A DNA stretch of 64,000 nucleotides from Macrobrachium rosenbergii (Eukaryota; Arthropoda; Malacostraca; Decapoda; Palaemonidae): positions 1,384,501-1,448,500 of the forward strand of contig NC_089768.1 of the NCBI RefSeq assembly GCF_040412425.1, read 5' to 3'. Below, piece after piece: positions 13,020-26,446 of the stretch. The notes below the pieces were generated by a model, which saw only the letters and a program-made list of their open reading frames with translations, searched no databases and was not told where the DNA came from. Made by a program: the position numbers and the translations under genes. The stretch's first letter is position 1. Every line of letters begins with the position of its first letter.

Positions 13020-13650
13020 TAATACAGCGCCATTGATATCAAATCTTGCACATGCTCTCATGCTTCCCGGATACAAGGACCTCCTCTCCAATGCCTCTTC
13101 CACCCTAATAGGTAATCAGTATCTCTCTCCTACTTCCTCCCTAGACTTCTGAATTATACACGTTCCACCATTCTAACTTCTTCAATTAACTTCATTCAAC
13201 AAGCCCAGCTCAAAGCATTCCATGTTAACTTTTTACACAAGATACCCTACCTTTTTACATCTTTTCAACTCTACATCCATTCCCCTCTTAAAAGTATTTG
13301 TACTCCACAATCTTTCAGGTCATCTCATCTCAGCAGCCTGTGCATTTTTCCTCTGAATCGCATTCAGTATCCACAGTTCACTCACATCAAAGAAACTTAT
13401 CCAATAATCTCGCCCCCCCCCCCCCGCCTCCACCCCTTACATTTCACTGAGATGCCTCTTCTCTCCCAAACCCTCTTCAGAGATCCTGCTACCTTCCTAT
13501 TTTCACCAATCTACGACTCACTTCTCTCATTATACCATCTAGCATTACATTTACTGATAAATATTCATACAAATGACCCTTTCCATTCATCCACCTCACT
13601 TACTGGTCTTCATTACTCCATCTTTCTAGACTACATTGCGCTTCATTCCT
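13020..13650 (-). pseudogene. 3' relic of LINE family, minus strand
   Basis: The reverse complement of about 13030-13110 reads VEEALERRSLYPGSMRACAR, a good match to the C-terminal block typical of one non-LTR RT family (a V-E-E-A-L-x-R-x-G-L pattern followed by A-R-A-C-A). Upstream on the minus strand (to about 13420) a diverged basic segment fits the region after the RT thumb. Several stops interrupt it. It is probably the same family as the relics at 15.2-16.6 and 17.8-18.7 kb, in the same orientation. Confidence 0.5.
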
Positions 13651-14009
13651 GCTAATATTCACTTTATACTATTTTTTCTTTCACGGAGTTGCAAACTTTT
13701 ATCAGCCTTTACAGATTCTATTCACTATCAACAAATGACATTGTAACAGTTTTGCAAAATAGCTTTTCCTCACATATTTCAGATTTTTTCTTGTACCAAA
13801 CTGTCTTCTAAATTTGCCCAATTTATGACTTTTCTCATTACTCCATCCATATAGCCATGAGAATGTGATTCTCCTTTATTTCACCCACATTTATACCAAA
13901 CCAGGCACTTTCGTGTTTATATATTCTAACATGCTTTATTCTCACCGTAACAGATCCATTTACTCTAAAAATTACCTTCTACGCCATACATCCTTAACTA
14001 CCCTGATCA

Positions 14010-14068
<59 letters not shown>
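14010..14068. repeat. (CT)n microsatellite
   Basis: Pure CT run of nearly 60 bp; flanking sequence is unassigned. Confidence 0.95.
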
Positions 14069-14070
<2 letters not shown>

Positions 14071-14786
14071 CGTACATTATTATGTAAATTGTGTGTGCGC
14101 GCATTTGATGTATATATACGAGCATTTGTATTTATTTAAGCATATGAATAAATAAAGTGAAACAATACTAATATAACTGGACATAATCCTTGAGGTTGCG
14201 TCTGCTTTTATACAAGATAGACAGACCAGTGTACAAAACAGAAATTGACGAAAGAGAACGCTGTGCAAAGGCAGGCCAGAGAGATAGAGGGGAGAAAAGG
14301 AGAAACAGAGAAAGAAGACCTTGAAATGTGCGTACGCTGAAGTGCTTTTGTTGTTGCCGTTGTTGTTGATGATGTTCTTGTACTGGATCAATATTAGCCC
14401 TCACCCTCTTTCCCGGAAGGAGCTTCTGCCCCACTTCAGTAGGAGGATGGGGGAGGGGGAAGGGGAAGGAGGAGGAGGAGGAGGCGGAAGAGACGAGAAT
14501 GAGAGGGGAAAATATAAACCGGGTTCTGGATATCATAAATATATCACATTATCCCTTCCATGAAATTGTCGTTGGACGATTACTTAGAAAGGAGACTTTA
14601 CTCTCTAGTGCTTGCGAGACCATTTGCTCCGCTCAACAATAAGCTTCCAAAATACATTCAGCAGTTTTCCTCCTCTCCCGTCGTCTCCTCGAAAGAAGAT
14701 AGGCCAAAGGGCACTTTCTCAAAAAAGGTAGATATTTTGTAATTAACGGTATTGTAAAGAGACAGTCTTGCACATACGCACAAACA
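14069..14786. other. Unassigned, purine-rich patch
   Basis: Contains a GGA-rich stretch at 14440-14500 and otherwise no recognised feature. Frames of 80-122 codons cross here on both strands without domain content. Confidence 0.45.
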
Positions 14787-15015
<229 letters not shown>

Positions 15016-15189
15016 TAGGCTGCTGCAAAATGATAACACAGTGATCACTGTTATTTATTTTCCCACTTCAACTTCTGAATTTTGAACAAAGCCCCTGTGC
15101 AAAAGACTTGCACAATATCAGCTGCTGCACACAACAACACATAAGAAACTTCAGAATGGAATCGAACCACACTAAGCACACTGCGACCG

Positions 15190-16650
15190 TGAATTCGGCG
15201 CTATTTCGCACGCGCTCCCTCGCTTCCTGGCTGTAAAGGCCTTTCCTTTCAGATGCCTCTTTCGCGATATCCATCCAGCCCTTCCAAGATCTTCCTCTCA
15301 TCTTACGTCTTAATACCATCATCCTTATTCCTTACTTAGGACATTACTGAACCACCTCAGAACTCTCTTGTACGTCCTTTCACTTACACTAATCTTTTTA
15401 GAACTTATTCTAAGTCTAAACCCATTTCCCACCCTTTCATGTATTCCTTTGCAAATATCAGCCATTCCACAAAGCATTCGAGACCCTTCTTCTAATCTAC
15501 ATCTACTGTTCTTCCTAAGGCTTCTGACTTAACTCCTCCCACAAAGACGTTAAGCAACCTCGGGGATATCATACCCTTATTCCATTTTTGCACCAAACCA
15601 GTAACTCTCCCACCACAAACGGACCTGTGCTTCACTTCCGTTATAACTACTTTTGAGTGCTCCTGGAAAGTTGTCATTTATACCATACATCCTCAGTACG
15701 CTCCACTAGCCTCTTTCTCACTTCTATCAAGAATTTTCCGTAGGACCATTTGTGTCACATGAAGCTTTTTCCTTTTACTTTCAAACTTCTCACATAACTG
15801 CCTCAGATGAAACACCTCGCCCACGCACCCTCTACCAAGTCTAAACCTCAGCTTTTCTTCCCCTATCATTCTTTCTGTCATCTGTCTTACTTCCTCGACC
15901 AAAATCCTATCACATACCTCCTCTAATATGGTAAGCGATATTAGACCACAAAATTCTTAGTCTCTTCTATCACCTTTGCCATTATGCAAAGAAACAATAA
16001 TTCCTTTCTGACATTCCTTCAAAACCTTCCCATCATCCAGATTTACCCTACACATCCTGAACAGCCAACCAGTTTCCCTTCCCAACTGTATCGTAGCATC
16101 TCTTTTGTGATCTAATCAACTCTGGGTGTCATTCCATTTTTTAAGCCTCTTAATTGCACTCCTTAAGTCCTCAGTAGGAATTTCCACAGTCTAAAGTTCA
16201 TACTAAACCTTCCCACTCTTGTATTGTTCTGCTCCTGCTGTCTTCTATCTTCCACATTCAAAAAGCAAAGAAAGGCCTTTGCTTCAAACATCATCTTTCC
16301 ATTTCGATCGTTTATTCTAAAATAAATACGCAAATCATCAATTCTCTTTCCACCAACATCCTTTCAGGACAACTAACTTTTTGCCTTTATATTCTTACTT
16401 ACCCTCTACTCTCTCTTTATTACATGCTTTCATATATTCTTCTTAGCCTCCTAGCTTCCCTGCCAACACTACAGTCTGTCTTGGAACTTTACAGTTTTCA
16501 TATAAATCCTTTAACCCTAGCATATTTTTCTTCCATTTTCTTCAGACCAGCTTAACTTCTGCTTTAACCAGATAGTGACCAGCTATGCCTCAGCCACTCC
16601 CCTTGCTCTTCCATCTACTCGGTGCTAACACATAATGTAACAAACTTTTC
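15190..16650 (-). pseudogene. Decayed LINE (EN end and RT), minus strand
   Basis: Read on the minus strand from high to low coordinates: GHYLVKAEVKLV near 16570, resembling the end of an endonuclease domain (usual SDHYLV); a diverged RT finger segment around 15970-16200; the block RFRLGRGCVGEVFHLRQLCE near 15780-15850; a palm-like SPRLLNVFVGGV near 15530-15570; and near 15200-15320 RGRSWKGWMDIAKEASERKG then SQEARERVR, the family's C-terminal signature. The FADD catalytic block expected between the last two is missing, so the copy is internally deleted as well as interrupted by stops. Confidence 0.65.
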
Positions 16651-17779
16651 CTCAACTCTTTCTTTCTTATGCATGACAGTCATTTTTTTAAACCATTTGT
16701 TTCATCTTCATATCTGCCTGCAGTATACTGTAATCCCTCTCTGTCACCTACCTTTGCCCATAAATCAGTCAACATAACTACCCTTTCATGCTGTCCATGC
16801 ACTGCTAGGCACAGGTTAAGACTCTACCAAAAATGCTTTTTCAGTCCTGGTTTATGTATAACTCACCATCACAAATATTTTCTTGCCACACTCCATCATA
16901 CCTTCCTGATGCATATAATCTCCATGCTGCTACGAGTACCGCTATCTTTGTAGCTCTGAGCCTTCCAGCAGTTTCCTTTGTCCTTCCCATTCCTGCATAC
17001 ACCGCTCGTTTACTTTTGTTGCACTTAGTGCAGAAGCATCCAGCTTGTATACAAATTTAAAAACACCAAATGAATGATTTTGATTCCTTTCTTTTCCTTC
17101 ATAACTGTACATGGTATGGGGCTGTAAACCCCATTCTCCTAACCAATAAGTAAATTTATAGCAGTTATGACATTTGCATCCAAAGCAAGAGGGGCTAGGC
17201 TTATTACCCAGGTGATACTGACCAATTTAAACTTGTTTATTAAATTCCATAGTTGACTTAAGCAGTGATTTAGGACTGTACCTGATAGTTATCTAATGGA
17301 GAAGTCATACTGTCAGCAGCCTGATCTTAAAATGTTTGCTGAAAACCAGAAGAGTATCACTCTGGAGCCATTTCCTATCAGGGCGAAAATATATATTGAA
17401 AATATATATTAAACATTCAGCCATTTTCCTCGACAGTGGGTGGCCACGATGGATACTGCCACATCTATAATTTAAGTGCTGAATCATTGACAAACCTCTT
17501 GTGCAGAAAACTTCATGCACCTACGCAGAGGGCTCATCAGCAGAGCATCGCATCTCATACTTACACCATACCATTCAAATAATTTTTCCTTGCTATCTTG
17601 TTCTTTCTGGCTCTCAAGACCCTTCCTTTGTAATAACTCATTCACGCTACTCTACCTCTACCTCGCGTACTTCCAACAATTCTTTCTACTATTATAACCT
17701 TGGCTTACACACACGCACACACTAATTCTATACCAGATTTTTTTGCACACACCCTGTTACCATCACCAGTTACATGCTT
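16651..17779. other. Pyrimidine-rich, possibly more LINE relic
   Basis: Up to about 17060 the C/T-rich composition continues that of the LINE relic and may be its decayed 5' part, but no motif is clear enough to call. From 17060 to 17500 the sequence is unassigned; a poly-T run lies at 17790-17814. Confidence 0.4.
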
Positions 17780-18680
17780 CACCTGTTGACTCGCTTTTTT
17801 TTTTTTTTTTTTTTTACCCGCCACCTTCTCCAATATATTAAGTAATATTAGGCCCTAAAATTGTTATACAGCAAACATTTGATCCACATCAAAATACTTA
17901 TATGAAACCATTCTTCCACCATCCAAACATTACTCTATCTCCTTGATTTTGTTTACCCTCCTAACTTTTCTCTTGCCACATATATTTTTAGATTTTTCTT
18001 TTTACTAACACTTCAAAAATCTAAACAGTTTCTGTTGGTTCTTTTCTCTATACCCATATCATATTATATCATCTGCAAACAACATGCATTCCACAGTTCA
18101 TTCACAACCCATGCATTTACCACATTCATTGCGCCTATGCGTGATATTCTTTCTCTGAGTTCCCTTGACCCGGTGCATCACTCCATGGGTATCACTATAC
18201 AAACATAATTGTAACACAGGCTTCATATTCATCATAGAAATGTTCAGCAGCCTTCATTACCCCAACTTCTGTTTCATGCAACCTCACCTCCATCCACATT
18301 GCATTTCTGCCAGTTCTGTCATGAAGTTTTTCAGGTTTATGTATGCTACATAAATGTATTCTGTTTACTAGGTCTCTGTGTCATATACATATATTTTCTT
18401 TACTCTTAAACTTTTCATGTAACTTTTTCATAGCAAACAGTTGATCGATGCACTCTTCCCTGGCTAAACCCCAGGCGCTGTTCTTTCAGTACTTCACCCA
18501 CTCATTCTGGACATTTCTCTTATCTAGCCATGCCTAACAAATCATAGTTACCTACACAACCATAGTTTCATCACAGCACTGCAGGATCTCACTTGTGATC
18601 CCATCAACTCCTTGCACATTTACATTCCTCAGCCTCTCAATTACCCTCCTTAGACCATCAACAGTTATTTTGAAACATTC
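17780..18680 (-). pseudogene. Decayed LINE RT with FADD motif, minus strand
   Basis: On the minus strand, LRNVNVQGVDGITSEILQCC (near 18590-18650) matches the RT finger motif usually read as GKAPGVDGI. LAREECIDQLFAMKKLHEKF (near 18400-18470) aligns with the corresponding block of the relic at 15.8 kb, and ECMLFADDII (near 18060-18092) is the palm catalytic motif, intact here. Frames change and stops intervene. It shares family and orientation with its neighbour at 15.2-16.6 kb, so both may be pieces of nested or sequential insertions. Confidence 0.65.
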
Positions 18681-18879
18681 TCAAACTATAACGAACCCGT
18701 TTCATTGTCTGTCATTTAGCCAGGCCCCTCTCCAGTCGTCCAGATTCCACAGATCCTTGAAATCCTAGCTTCAACAACCCTGGACTGCATTCTCTCCAGA
18801 AAATACCTTGCCATGCGTACCTTTCATTCCGTGGTACATTTGCACTTTAATCTCCCTCGGCACTTATTACCCAATAAAA

Positions 18880-20240
18880 GAGAATTTTATTAGGCATTAT
18901 ATAATTACGATGAGTAAACCTGCACCACCCAAGATTCAAAACTTTTTCCAAAGTAGCTCGAATATGATATTAATTGACTGGTAAAGAGCATAATGGAACT
19001 GGTGACAAAACTATGAATGATATGAGTAATCACGCGTCACAGACTTGCCACTCAGCTACCGAAGTGAAAATGGGCAGATATTGATTCTTAGTACAGAACC
19101 CGAATTTAAAAGTGTACAGCACAGTCGAAATGAACTGATGTATCTCTCTTGTGAGCAGGCTGGGACTGGCACTGTCGCCTCAGTTCCTTATTTGAAAAGG
19201 CATTAGTTCAATTCCAGTCAGGGTGGAGGCACTCGCAAGTAACTCCCTTTGAGTTATAAGTTATTCCTTAATAAAGTGATTTCGGGAGTAATGGGTTATT
19301 TGTGGCTTCATTTCTAACAGTGAAAAAAGTCAAGTGTGAGTTAGTGACAAATCTATAACAAATGGCCATGTGTTACAAATTTACCACTCAGTTAACATGA
19401 TGGAGATCAGTTGATTTCATTCTGATGAAAGAGCCTGTATTTAACAGGAATATGCACAGAAGAGTTGGAATTAACTCACTTATCTCTCTTGAAAGCAGAT
19501 TAGTAACACCACCGTTATTCCAAAGGTAATGTGAATTCGATACAAATATGTTGATTGTGGTTTAATATTTGAGAATACAAAATTGACATGTATGAATGAG
19601 TAACAGCACGGTCATAGATAACCCTGTGTTACGAAATCACCACTCTGGGCTCTTATGGTTGAGATGAGATGATTTCGAGTCTAAGTTGAGAAAAACAAGT
19701 CAAATGCGCCGAAGTTTCTTCTGCACAATCGAGTTTTCTGTACAGCGTATAATGCTGTATGAAACTCTCAGCCACGGCCCATGAAACTCTTAGCTGCGGC
19801 CCATGAAGCTATCAGCCACGACCCGGTGGTGGCCTGTGTTGTTGGCACCTCCAGACGCACGATCATTGCTAACTTTAACCTTAAATGAAATAAAAACTAC
19901 TGAGGCTAGAGGACTGCACTTTGGTATGTTTGATGATTGGAGGGTGGATGATCAACATACCAATTTGCAGCCCTCTAGCCTCAGTAGATTTTAAGATATT
20001 AGGGCTGACAGCCATCTCAATAGTTTTCTTTTACAGAAAACTAACTGAATGCGATAGGAATACAAACAAAATCGAGATCAACTCAGTCACCTCTCTTAAT
20101 GGCAGTGAGGTTACGTCTCTGTCATCCCAGTCCTTACCCTAAAGGCACGGGTTCGATGGTAATGGTTTATTTGTGGGTTAATATTTGAGGCTATATGCTT
20201 CAAACCTCAAGCATGCAAAAGATTTAATCATCAGCTGAAG
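18880..20240. repeat. Diverged ~340-bp tandem repeat, three units
   Basis: Landmarks recur in order: TATCTCTCTT at 19141 and 19481 and its variant at about 20089; an ACTCA/CCACTC block after GTGTTACAAAT-like sequence; and GGTTATTTGTGG/GTTTATTTGTGG after a B-box-like GGTTCGAT or GTTCAATTCC. The first two units are 340 bp apart. The third is displaced because a MITE (19701-20042) sits inside it. An A-box-like TGAGCAGGCTGG about 45 bp before GTTCAATTCC in unit 1 suggests derivation from a tRNA-headed SINE, but the match is weak. Confidence 0.6.
19701..20042. mobile_element. Palindromic MITE, copy A
   Basis: Begins with TGCGCCGAAG and CGAGTTTTCTGTACAG and ends with TTTTACAGAAAAC, an imperfect terminal inverted repeat. 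A central stem pairs 19898-19930 with 19953-19987 (arms contain GAGGCTAGAG and CCCTCTAGCCTCAG) around a loop with GATGATTGGAGGGTGGATG. A second copy lies at 33472-33805. There is no coding capacity. It is inserted in the 340-bp tandem repeat. Confidence 0.75.
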
Positions 20241-20242
20241 CC

Positions 20243-20909
20243 ACAGGTCATGCTGAAAAGGGAACAACAATGTCAGATTTTAGTGTATAAGATAAACTAA
20301 GTACTTGGTACTCTGTCGTTTCCTTTTCATCATTTCCTGTGGCTTCACCAGATTCTGAACTTCTGCTTTCTTCAATAGGAGAAGAAATTAATACCAGTTC
20401 TTTTCAGTTGTGAATTTATGTTGTATTAATACATGTAACATGTATAGTGCATTTAAAAAAATGGAATCTTAGACAAACGTAAGTCAGTACTTTTAAATAT
20501 ATTTCGTATCTTTAATATAACTTTTTTTTATTTCAGCTCATCTTTAAACTTGTTTAATTTATGCTAAAAATAAGTGTCACAAAAATCTAAAAGATATCTC
20601 ACTTTTTGGAAATATGGAAATTTCCACCCTACATCTGGCTATTTATGATAGTTTTGTCACTCATGAACATGTGACTCTTATACACATAAATATTAAGCCA
20701 CAAAAACCCCCTTAACATCAAGTTTATTATTATCTCAGGAATAGCTTACACTCAAAGGAAAATTATATGTAATAGCACGTCCATTATTAAGAATTCAAAT
20801 ACTGGCTGGGCCAGATGCCATTATCTTCTATATTTCCATTCAAGTGTTAGTTATTCTCAGTGTATAGTGAATTCGATACTAAAAGGGTATTTGTGGCTCA
20901 ATATATATG
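20243..20909. other. Unassigned; fragment of the 340-bp repeat
   Basis: Mostly unassigned AT-rich DNA. At 20860-20905 GTGAATTCGATAC and ATTTGTGGCTCAATAT repeat landmarks of the 340-bp unit, and an inverted version of the latter follows at about 21280-21300, beyond the microsatellite and SINE. Confidence 0.45.
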
Positions 20910-21225
<316 letters not shown>

Positions 21226-21299
21226 ATAAATGCATATAGATACATACACACACATATAGTATATACTGTATATAAATATTTCCATATATTAAGCCACGA

Positions 21300-23555
21300 A
21301 TAATCAATTAATAAAGAACCTCTGCCTTTTGAGGTAGGGTAGCCTACTGGGAAGAAGATAACAGGACTGCCTTGGTAGATCCGTGTAGTAACAAAGTCTG
21401 CACACTTCCATCTTTAACAGTATTTTGCTATAATGGACAAAATTCTCGAATCTCAAAGCGAGGACATATTCGCAAACAACTCTCAGCTCTAATCAAAGGG
21501 GTGAAAACAACATATACTGTACTTCTTTCAGTTCAGATCAAGCCGAGTGAAAAAAACGAAGCGGTGCCTTTTCCAAGGCAAGTTACATCGAGATGCTTGA
21601 CCAGCTCTGGGAAGTATTTTTGACTGTTGGTGAGGCACACATCTGGCCCAGATCAGTGGCAGATCATGAACTACAGTCTAAGTAACGCAAAAAAGTTCGA
21701 GCAGAACTGTGAGAGCAATGCCGTAGTAAAAAGCTCCACAAAATGACCACCCCGTCAAGTCCAGAAAAGTCATGCAAAAATATTCGGCCTCACTACAGAG
21801 CACCAGACTTCAGTCTAGGGAAACTCCATAAACGCCAGCCTTCCCTTTAAGTACTCTATCTTAGACCAGGACCAACATGAAAGATAGGAGTCCTTATTTA
21901 TAAGGTCATAGTGATGAGCTGCAGCAGGAGTATTCTTTAACTATAATAAAACTAAGTCCAACAGTTGCTAAAAAAATACATCAGCAATACAAAAGGATGA
22001 GGAAGAAGTCAGAAAAATGTACTAAAGCCTAAAGCTACTGATGTAATGAGGAACTTATACATACAAAAGGTTGCAACCAATAGAGACTAGAATCGTCTTC
22101 CTTCCTGTTTCTTGGACCTCGGAATTGCATTGCTTCATGATATTTCGTAGTTAACTATTGTCAAAATACATTAAAGTGAATCTGATGTTTCAGAATGCAG
22201 CTAATTTAACTCTATGATTATGAACTGAGTGATACAATACTAGTTTAGTGGTAATTAAAGGATTTTTAACCAGAAATATATGTGAAGTTGTTTTACAGTA
22301 CTAAGTGCTAATTGGTAGTGTGCCTGTGCCATCAGCTTTTCTTATATAAAACTTACAGCATACAGCTTCTGACTTGTGCCAACTTCCTATAGTCATCTCT
22401 AATACGCTATAGAACTACTGAGACTGCATTTCAGAGGAGCAGTAGCATGGGAATATTGACCAAAATGCTTCACCGGGACAGAGTTTTCCTACACCCCTTG
22501 AGTGTGTCAGTCAGTTCTTTACTCGGCTTATTTTTCAGTATTTCAACACTAATGCAATTTACGATTATGATTTTGTACTTGGTCAAAGCACCAATAATGA
22601 GATCATGATTTCTTGTTTGTATAACCTCCCCTTTAATAGTTTTCGTTGTTGAAGCTCGAGGGCAGTGAATCATTCTCGGCATCATTCTGGAACGATTATC
22701 AAATGTTAATTTCATTTATCTGCTTAGTTTTCTAACTGAACACGAAGAGGATGTTAGTAAGGTCTTATTGTCTTTTATGTTTAATAATATATTGATAACA
22801 ATATTCTCAGAGGCTTTAAGTAATTTTTTAAGATGTTCCCATCATGTAACTTTTGCATAGTGATATCGCGGAGAGTAGATTTAAATGTTCGACAGATGAG
22901 GATAACCATGTAGGGAGGAGAAGACAGACAGCAGCAGAGAGACAGACAAGAAGGGGACCACTCTCACATCCCTTCTCGTCATCTCACGAAGAAAAGGACC
23001 CAGAATTTATTTTAGCAGCTGAGAGTGAGAAGCCGTTTCCAAGAGGCCAGAAAGAAAAAGTGTAAACAGAACCTTCGCCAGACCATTCGGGCTGAGGTGA
23101 AGGTCCATTGGTGGAGAGTACAGTGAATAAATTTTATATTATATCCTTTATTCGGTGTTTTAATCTCACCACATTTTAAAGCCAAAAGAAGATGGCTAGG
23201 TATTACATTTCTGAGAGATGTTAGGGAAACATAAAAAATAGTGGCTAATTGAAGAAGTTCCAAGAAGCATGCAGGAAGGTGATAATGTCTCCGTTTGCCA
23301 GGACAGCGACTGCATTAAAAAAAAAAAAATGGGGATCTATCCTACTCAGTGTGTCAGAGAAGCATCTTAAAGCTGATACAAAGTACCGACTGGCTGACAC
23401 CCGAAGAGGAAAATGTTCCTACATGGCTACAAAAAGAAGGAAGAAAAATCAACATATTGCAGAAATTCCTCTCAATTCCTAGATCAATTTTGCTCTACCA
23501 TTTCATAACAGAATGTTGTTGCACTGTTTATGTTGCTGACGGATAAAAGTTTACT
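21300..23555. other. Unassigned non-coding DNA
   Basis: No recognised gene or element. Frames of 60-85 codons (21372-21623, 22853-23065, 23249-23482) show neither domains nor convincing splice context. Confidence 0.45.
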
Positions 23556-23559
23556 CAAA

Positions 23560-23565
23560 CTCTAG

Positions 23566-23637
<72 letters not shown>

Positions 23638-23638
23638 T
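23560..23638. repeat. (TTA)n microsatellite
   Basis: About 26 uninterrupted ATT/TTA trinucleotide units. Confidence 0.95.
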
Positions 23639-23854
23639 CAGTAGAAGAGGCACAATAAACAAAAATGCAAGGGATCAAAGCAGCAACATTTCTGACCTGA
23701 ATGGAGGAGAATGTTGTAGCTTTATCTTTCTTGACCTTAGAGTCTGGCATTGAACAATGGAAATTTTGCTCTTCTTACTCTTCTGTTTTTTGCAGTAAGA
23801 TTAGACCAGCTTCGTATAATTGGGACAGTAGGAGGAAAGGGCCTTTTTACTGTC

Positions 23855-23945
23855 AATTTCTTTTTCAGCGCTGAGTGACCTCACAGGTCCCAGGGCTTGG
23901 GCCTTTGGCCTAAATTTTATTCTATTGGTGAAGTTCCCAAAATAA
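23855..23945 (+). mobile_element. Short interspersed repeat 3' end
   Basis: CAGCGCTGAGTGACCTCAC, then GGTCCCAGGGCTTGGGCC and TTTGGCCTAAATTTTATTC form a block that I recall as a very common decapod interspersed repeat ending in a TTCTATT-type tail. Only one copy is in the window, so assignment rests on recall. Confidence 0.35.
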
Positions 23946-24059
23946 CATAAGACACAGCAATATAACTGAATCACAATTAATATTATTTCACAAGAAAAAA
24001 CTGACACTCTTTTTGTATTAGCCTATTTACTTCCTCGTTGCATTCCTACGAGGCACAGC

Positions 24060-25150
24060 TAGGCCACTGTGGCGACCAGCAATCAGCCAGGTTCTCTTTA
24101 TCTCCAGCGATGTGTATTATGAGATCGCTCTCATAGATGTTAGTGACAAATTTAACGACCTACGATTACTGTTATACACACAGTCTATAAATACAGGTTA
24201 TGGTCTAAATAAGATTGGTTTCTTGAAATGTAGGTAGGAAAATAATCTATGGTAACAAGAGAGATAGTAATTCTTCCTCAGTGGTAACATAACTACTTTG
24301 ATGAATGGTGAACTTTCCTGAATAATATATAGCTAGTTGGTCCACATCTTACTCACCTTTCTGCAACAAGACTGCTCCACTCTTAATCACTTGCACCATG
24401 AGCAATTTCAGAAAGTTCGAGAAGTAAGGGTTACATACTTCAAGCACTGAATTTCGTACTAGGAGACATCTTTAGCGTCTCAAAATGTATCATTACAACT
24501 GGTTGACTATGCGATTTTGCTGCTCATCTTAAGAGAGTCAGTGAAGAGAGATGTAATATTGTCATAGAACTGACATACGTAAAAAGCAGTGCAGGGTTTA
24601 AGCAACTGGTGGATCTGAAAGTCTGCAAAGCATTCTAACTTGGCATGCACTGGTTTCACAGTATCATGGCCAATGACACATCCGAGGTAGGATACTGTAC
24701 TATCCCCATAATCACTTGCATCCAAATTGATGGTCATTGTAGGTCCCCTAACTGATGGAATACAACAGTTAATTGCTCAATATGCTCTTGCTAGATATAA
24801 CTGTAGATGATGATGCTATCAGGATAAGTGATCACCCCCTCAGATCTTTGAATAAGGTGGATAATCATATGGATAAAGTATGACATTATACTCATACAGG
24901 TATTGCGAAGTGATAAAGCAAAGATTTGCCGACAAGTTCTGTCATCAAAGGGTTACACCAGTATCCTTTCTGCAATCCCACTAGGTAATACATGCTGTAT
25001 TGCCGATGGTACTGAAACAAGTATCGACAGTGGTCATTGCAGAAACATATCCATCTGTCAGCTGTTCTGATTAATGCTCCAATGCAAAGCGCTAGGCTAA
25101 ATAATCATGATTCTAACATAGAGCCTAATTCTAGTTGTAATGGTTAACTT
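24060..25150 (-). pseudogene. Ty3/gypsy RT-RNase H relic
   Basis: Minus-strand translation in shifting frames gives, in pol order: LQKGYWCNPLMTE (RT, usually LxKGYWQ), about 25000; a YPDSIIIYS segment where YLDD is expected, near 24830; TINLDASDYGDSTVSYLG and VKPVHAKLECFADFQ (RT thumb/connection, 24640-24735); then RNase H-like SGAVLLQKGE and YYSGKFTIHQSSY near 24250-24390, and IIHIAGDKENLADC near 24090-24130. Catalytic YLDD is lost and stops are frequent. It is too degraded to pair with an LTR, and it is probably unrelated to the element at 28.6-30.9 kb. Confidence 0.75.
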
Positions 25151-26290
25151 ATCTGCAATGATAAGCGGTATCAAAATGATGGATATGTGCATAGAAATCT
25201 ATATTCTCTTTGTGCATTGCAACCCAGGCCTGCTATGGACAGTGAAAAATAATTACGCCTGGTCTGCAACTAGAGACCAAAAATCTTCTTGTTGCGAGGC
25301 AGTGCGATGGCAGACCTTTGTGATTGAGCAAGGATCTCTCCATTGTTGAATCAAACCTCTAAAAGTCTCTTTAATAAGTCAAAAATTGTTTTCTCCCTCT
25401 CCTCTGTTACTTCTTTGTTCACCTCAGTTCTTGACTTGATCATCATCTTGACCATTCACTAGTACTTGTTTGTACAATGTAGGATTTTGAGAATGTTATA
25501 TGGTATGACTGCATCAGATTATGGCAATCAGGAGTCCCACCACATAATCAAGGTTGCAGCACAAAAATAACACACAAGTAACTTACATCAATGTAAAATT
25601 AAATCAAGGAGTGAAGATAAAAACTGGTTAAAATGCAAGGGGAGTGAATGCAAAAATCCTATAACTTTTTTATGAAAATGAACCTGAACTACATAATTCA
25701 GTTTACTCTGTGGAGCTTAGATGGGTAGGTAAATACCTTAGCCAGAACCCTGATTAACATCCAACAAAAGCCAGTCCCCTAAGACACAGGGTAGGCTATA
25801 CAAAATCCCTTGCCTCGACTATGACCAATCTTACATCAGTTTTACAGGTAAATCACTCCTCCAGAGATTAATACAACATAAACTTTCAGTAAGGTATGGC
25901 CAACAGACCTCAGCTATTTTTAACCATATATATAACCATAATCACAGAATAAACTGGAATTTGTCACGTATAATTTAGAGCAGCAATTGCCAGTTCAAAA
26001 ACCGGATGGTAGAATCGACATTGACTAAACAAAAAAATACAATGAACCTCTTAAAAGGAGCTTGGGACTCAGATAGTATAGATAAAATCTTCCTCAAACC
26101 AGCAATTAAGAAGATTAAGGAGATATTATCAACTGGAGTTATGTAATGGCTGACCTTTGGATCTATTGGTATAAATGCCGCTTTTCTGTAACTCTTATTT
26201 CATTCATTACCTGCCTGTTGAGGGAGACAGTTGTTCTCCGAAATATACAGCATTAGCTTCCGACGTTTTAGCGTTTTAATGGGCTCCTTT
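25151..26290. other. Unassigned, possibly upstream pol relic
   Basis: The minus strand just above 25150 may continue the retroelement (protease/RT start), but I see no diagnostic motif. The rest, to 26290, is unassigned. Confidence 0.4.
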
Positions 26291-26296
26291 GATTTT

Positions 26297-26349
26297 ATAT
26301 ATATATATATATATACACATATATGTTACGTACACACACACACACACAC

Positions 26350-26411
<62 letters not shown>

Positions 26412-26446
26412 GTATTTATGTATTTGTGTGTGTGTGTGAGAGAGAC
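26297..26446. repeat. Compound (TA)n/(CA)n/(GT)n microsatellite
   Basis: TA block, CA block at about 26334-26350, TA block to 26405 and a GT/GA tail. Confidence 0.9.

Noticed and set aside
14168..14536. 122-codon minus-strand frame next to a GGA-rich patch
   Set aside because: Low-complexity Ser/Pro-rich translation with no conserved motif or splice context.
22853..23065. 70-codon frame with charged residues
   Set aside because: No start context, domain or homologous block could be seen; length is within chance expectation.
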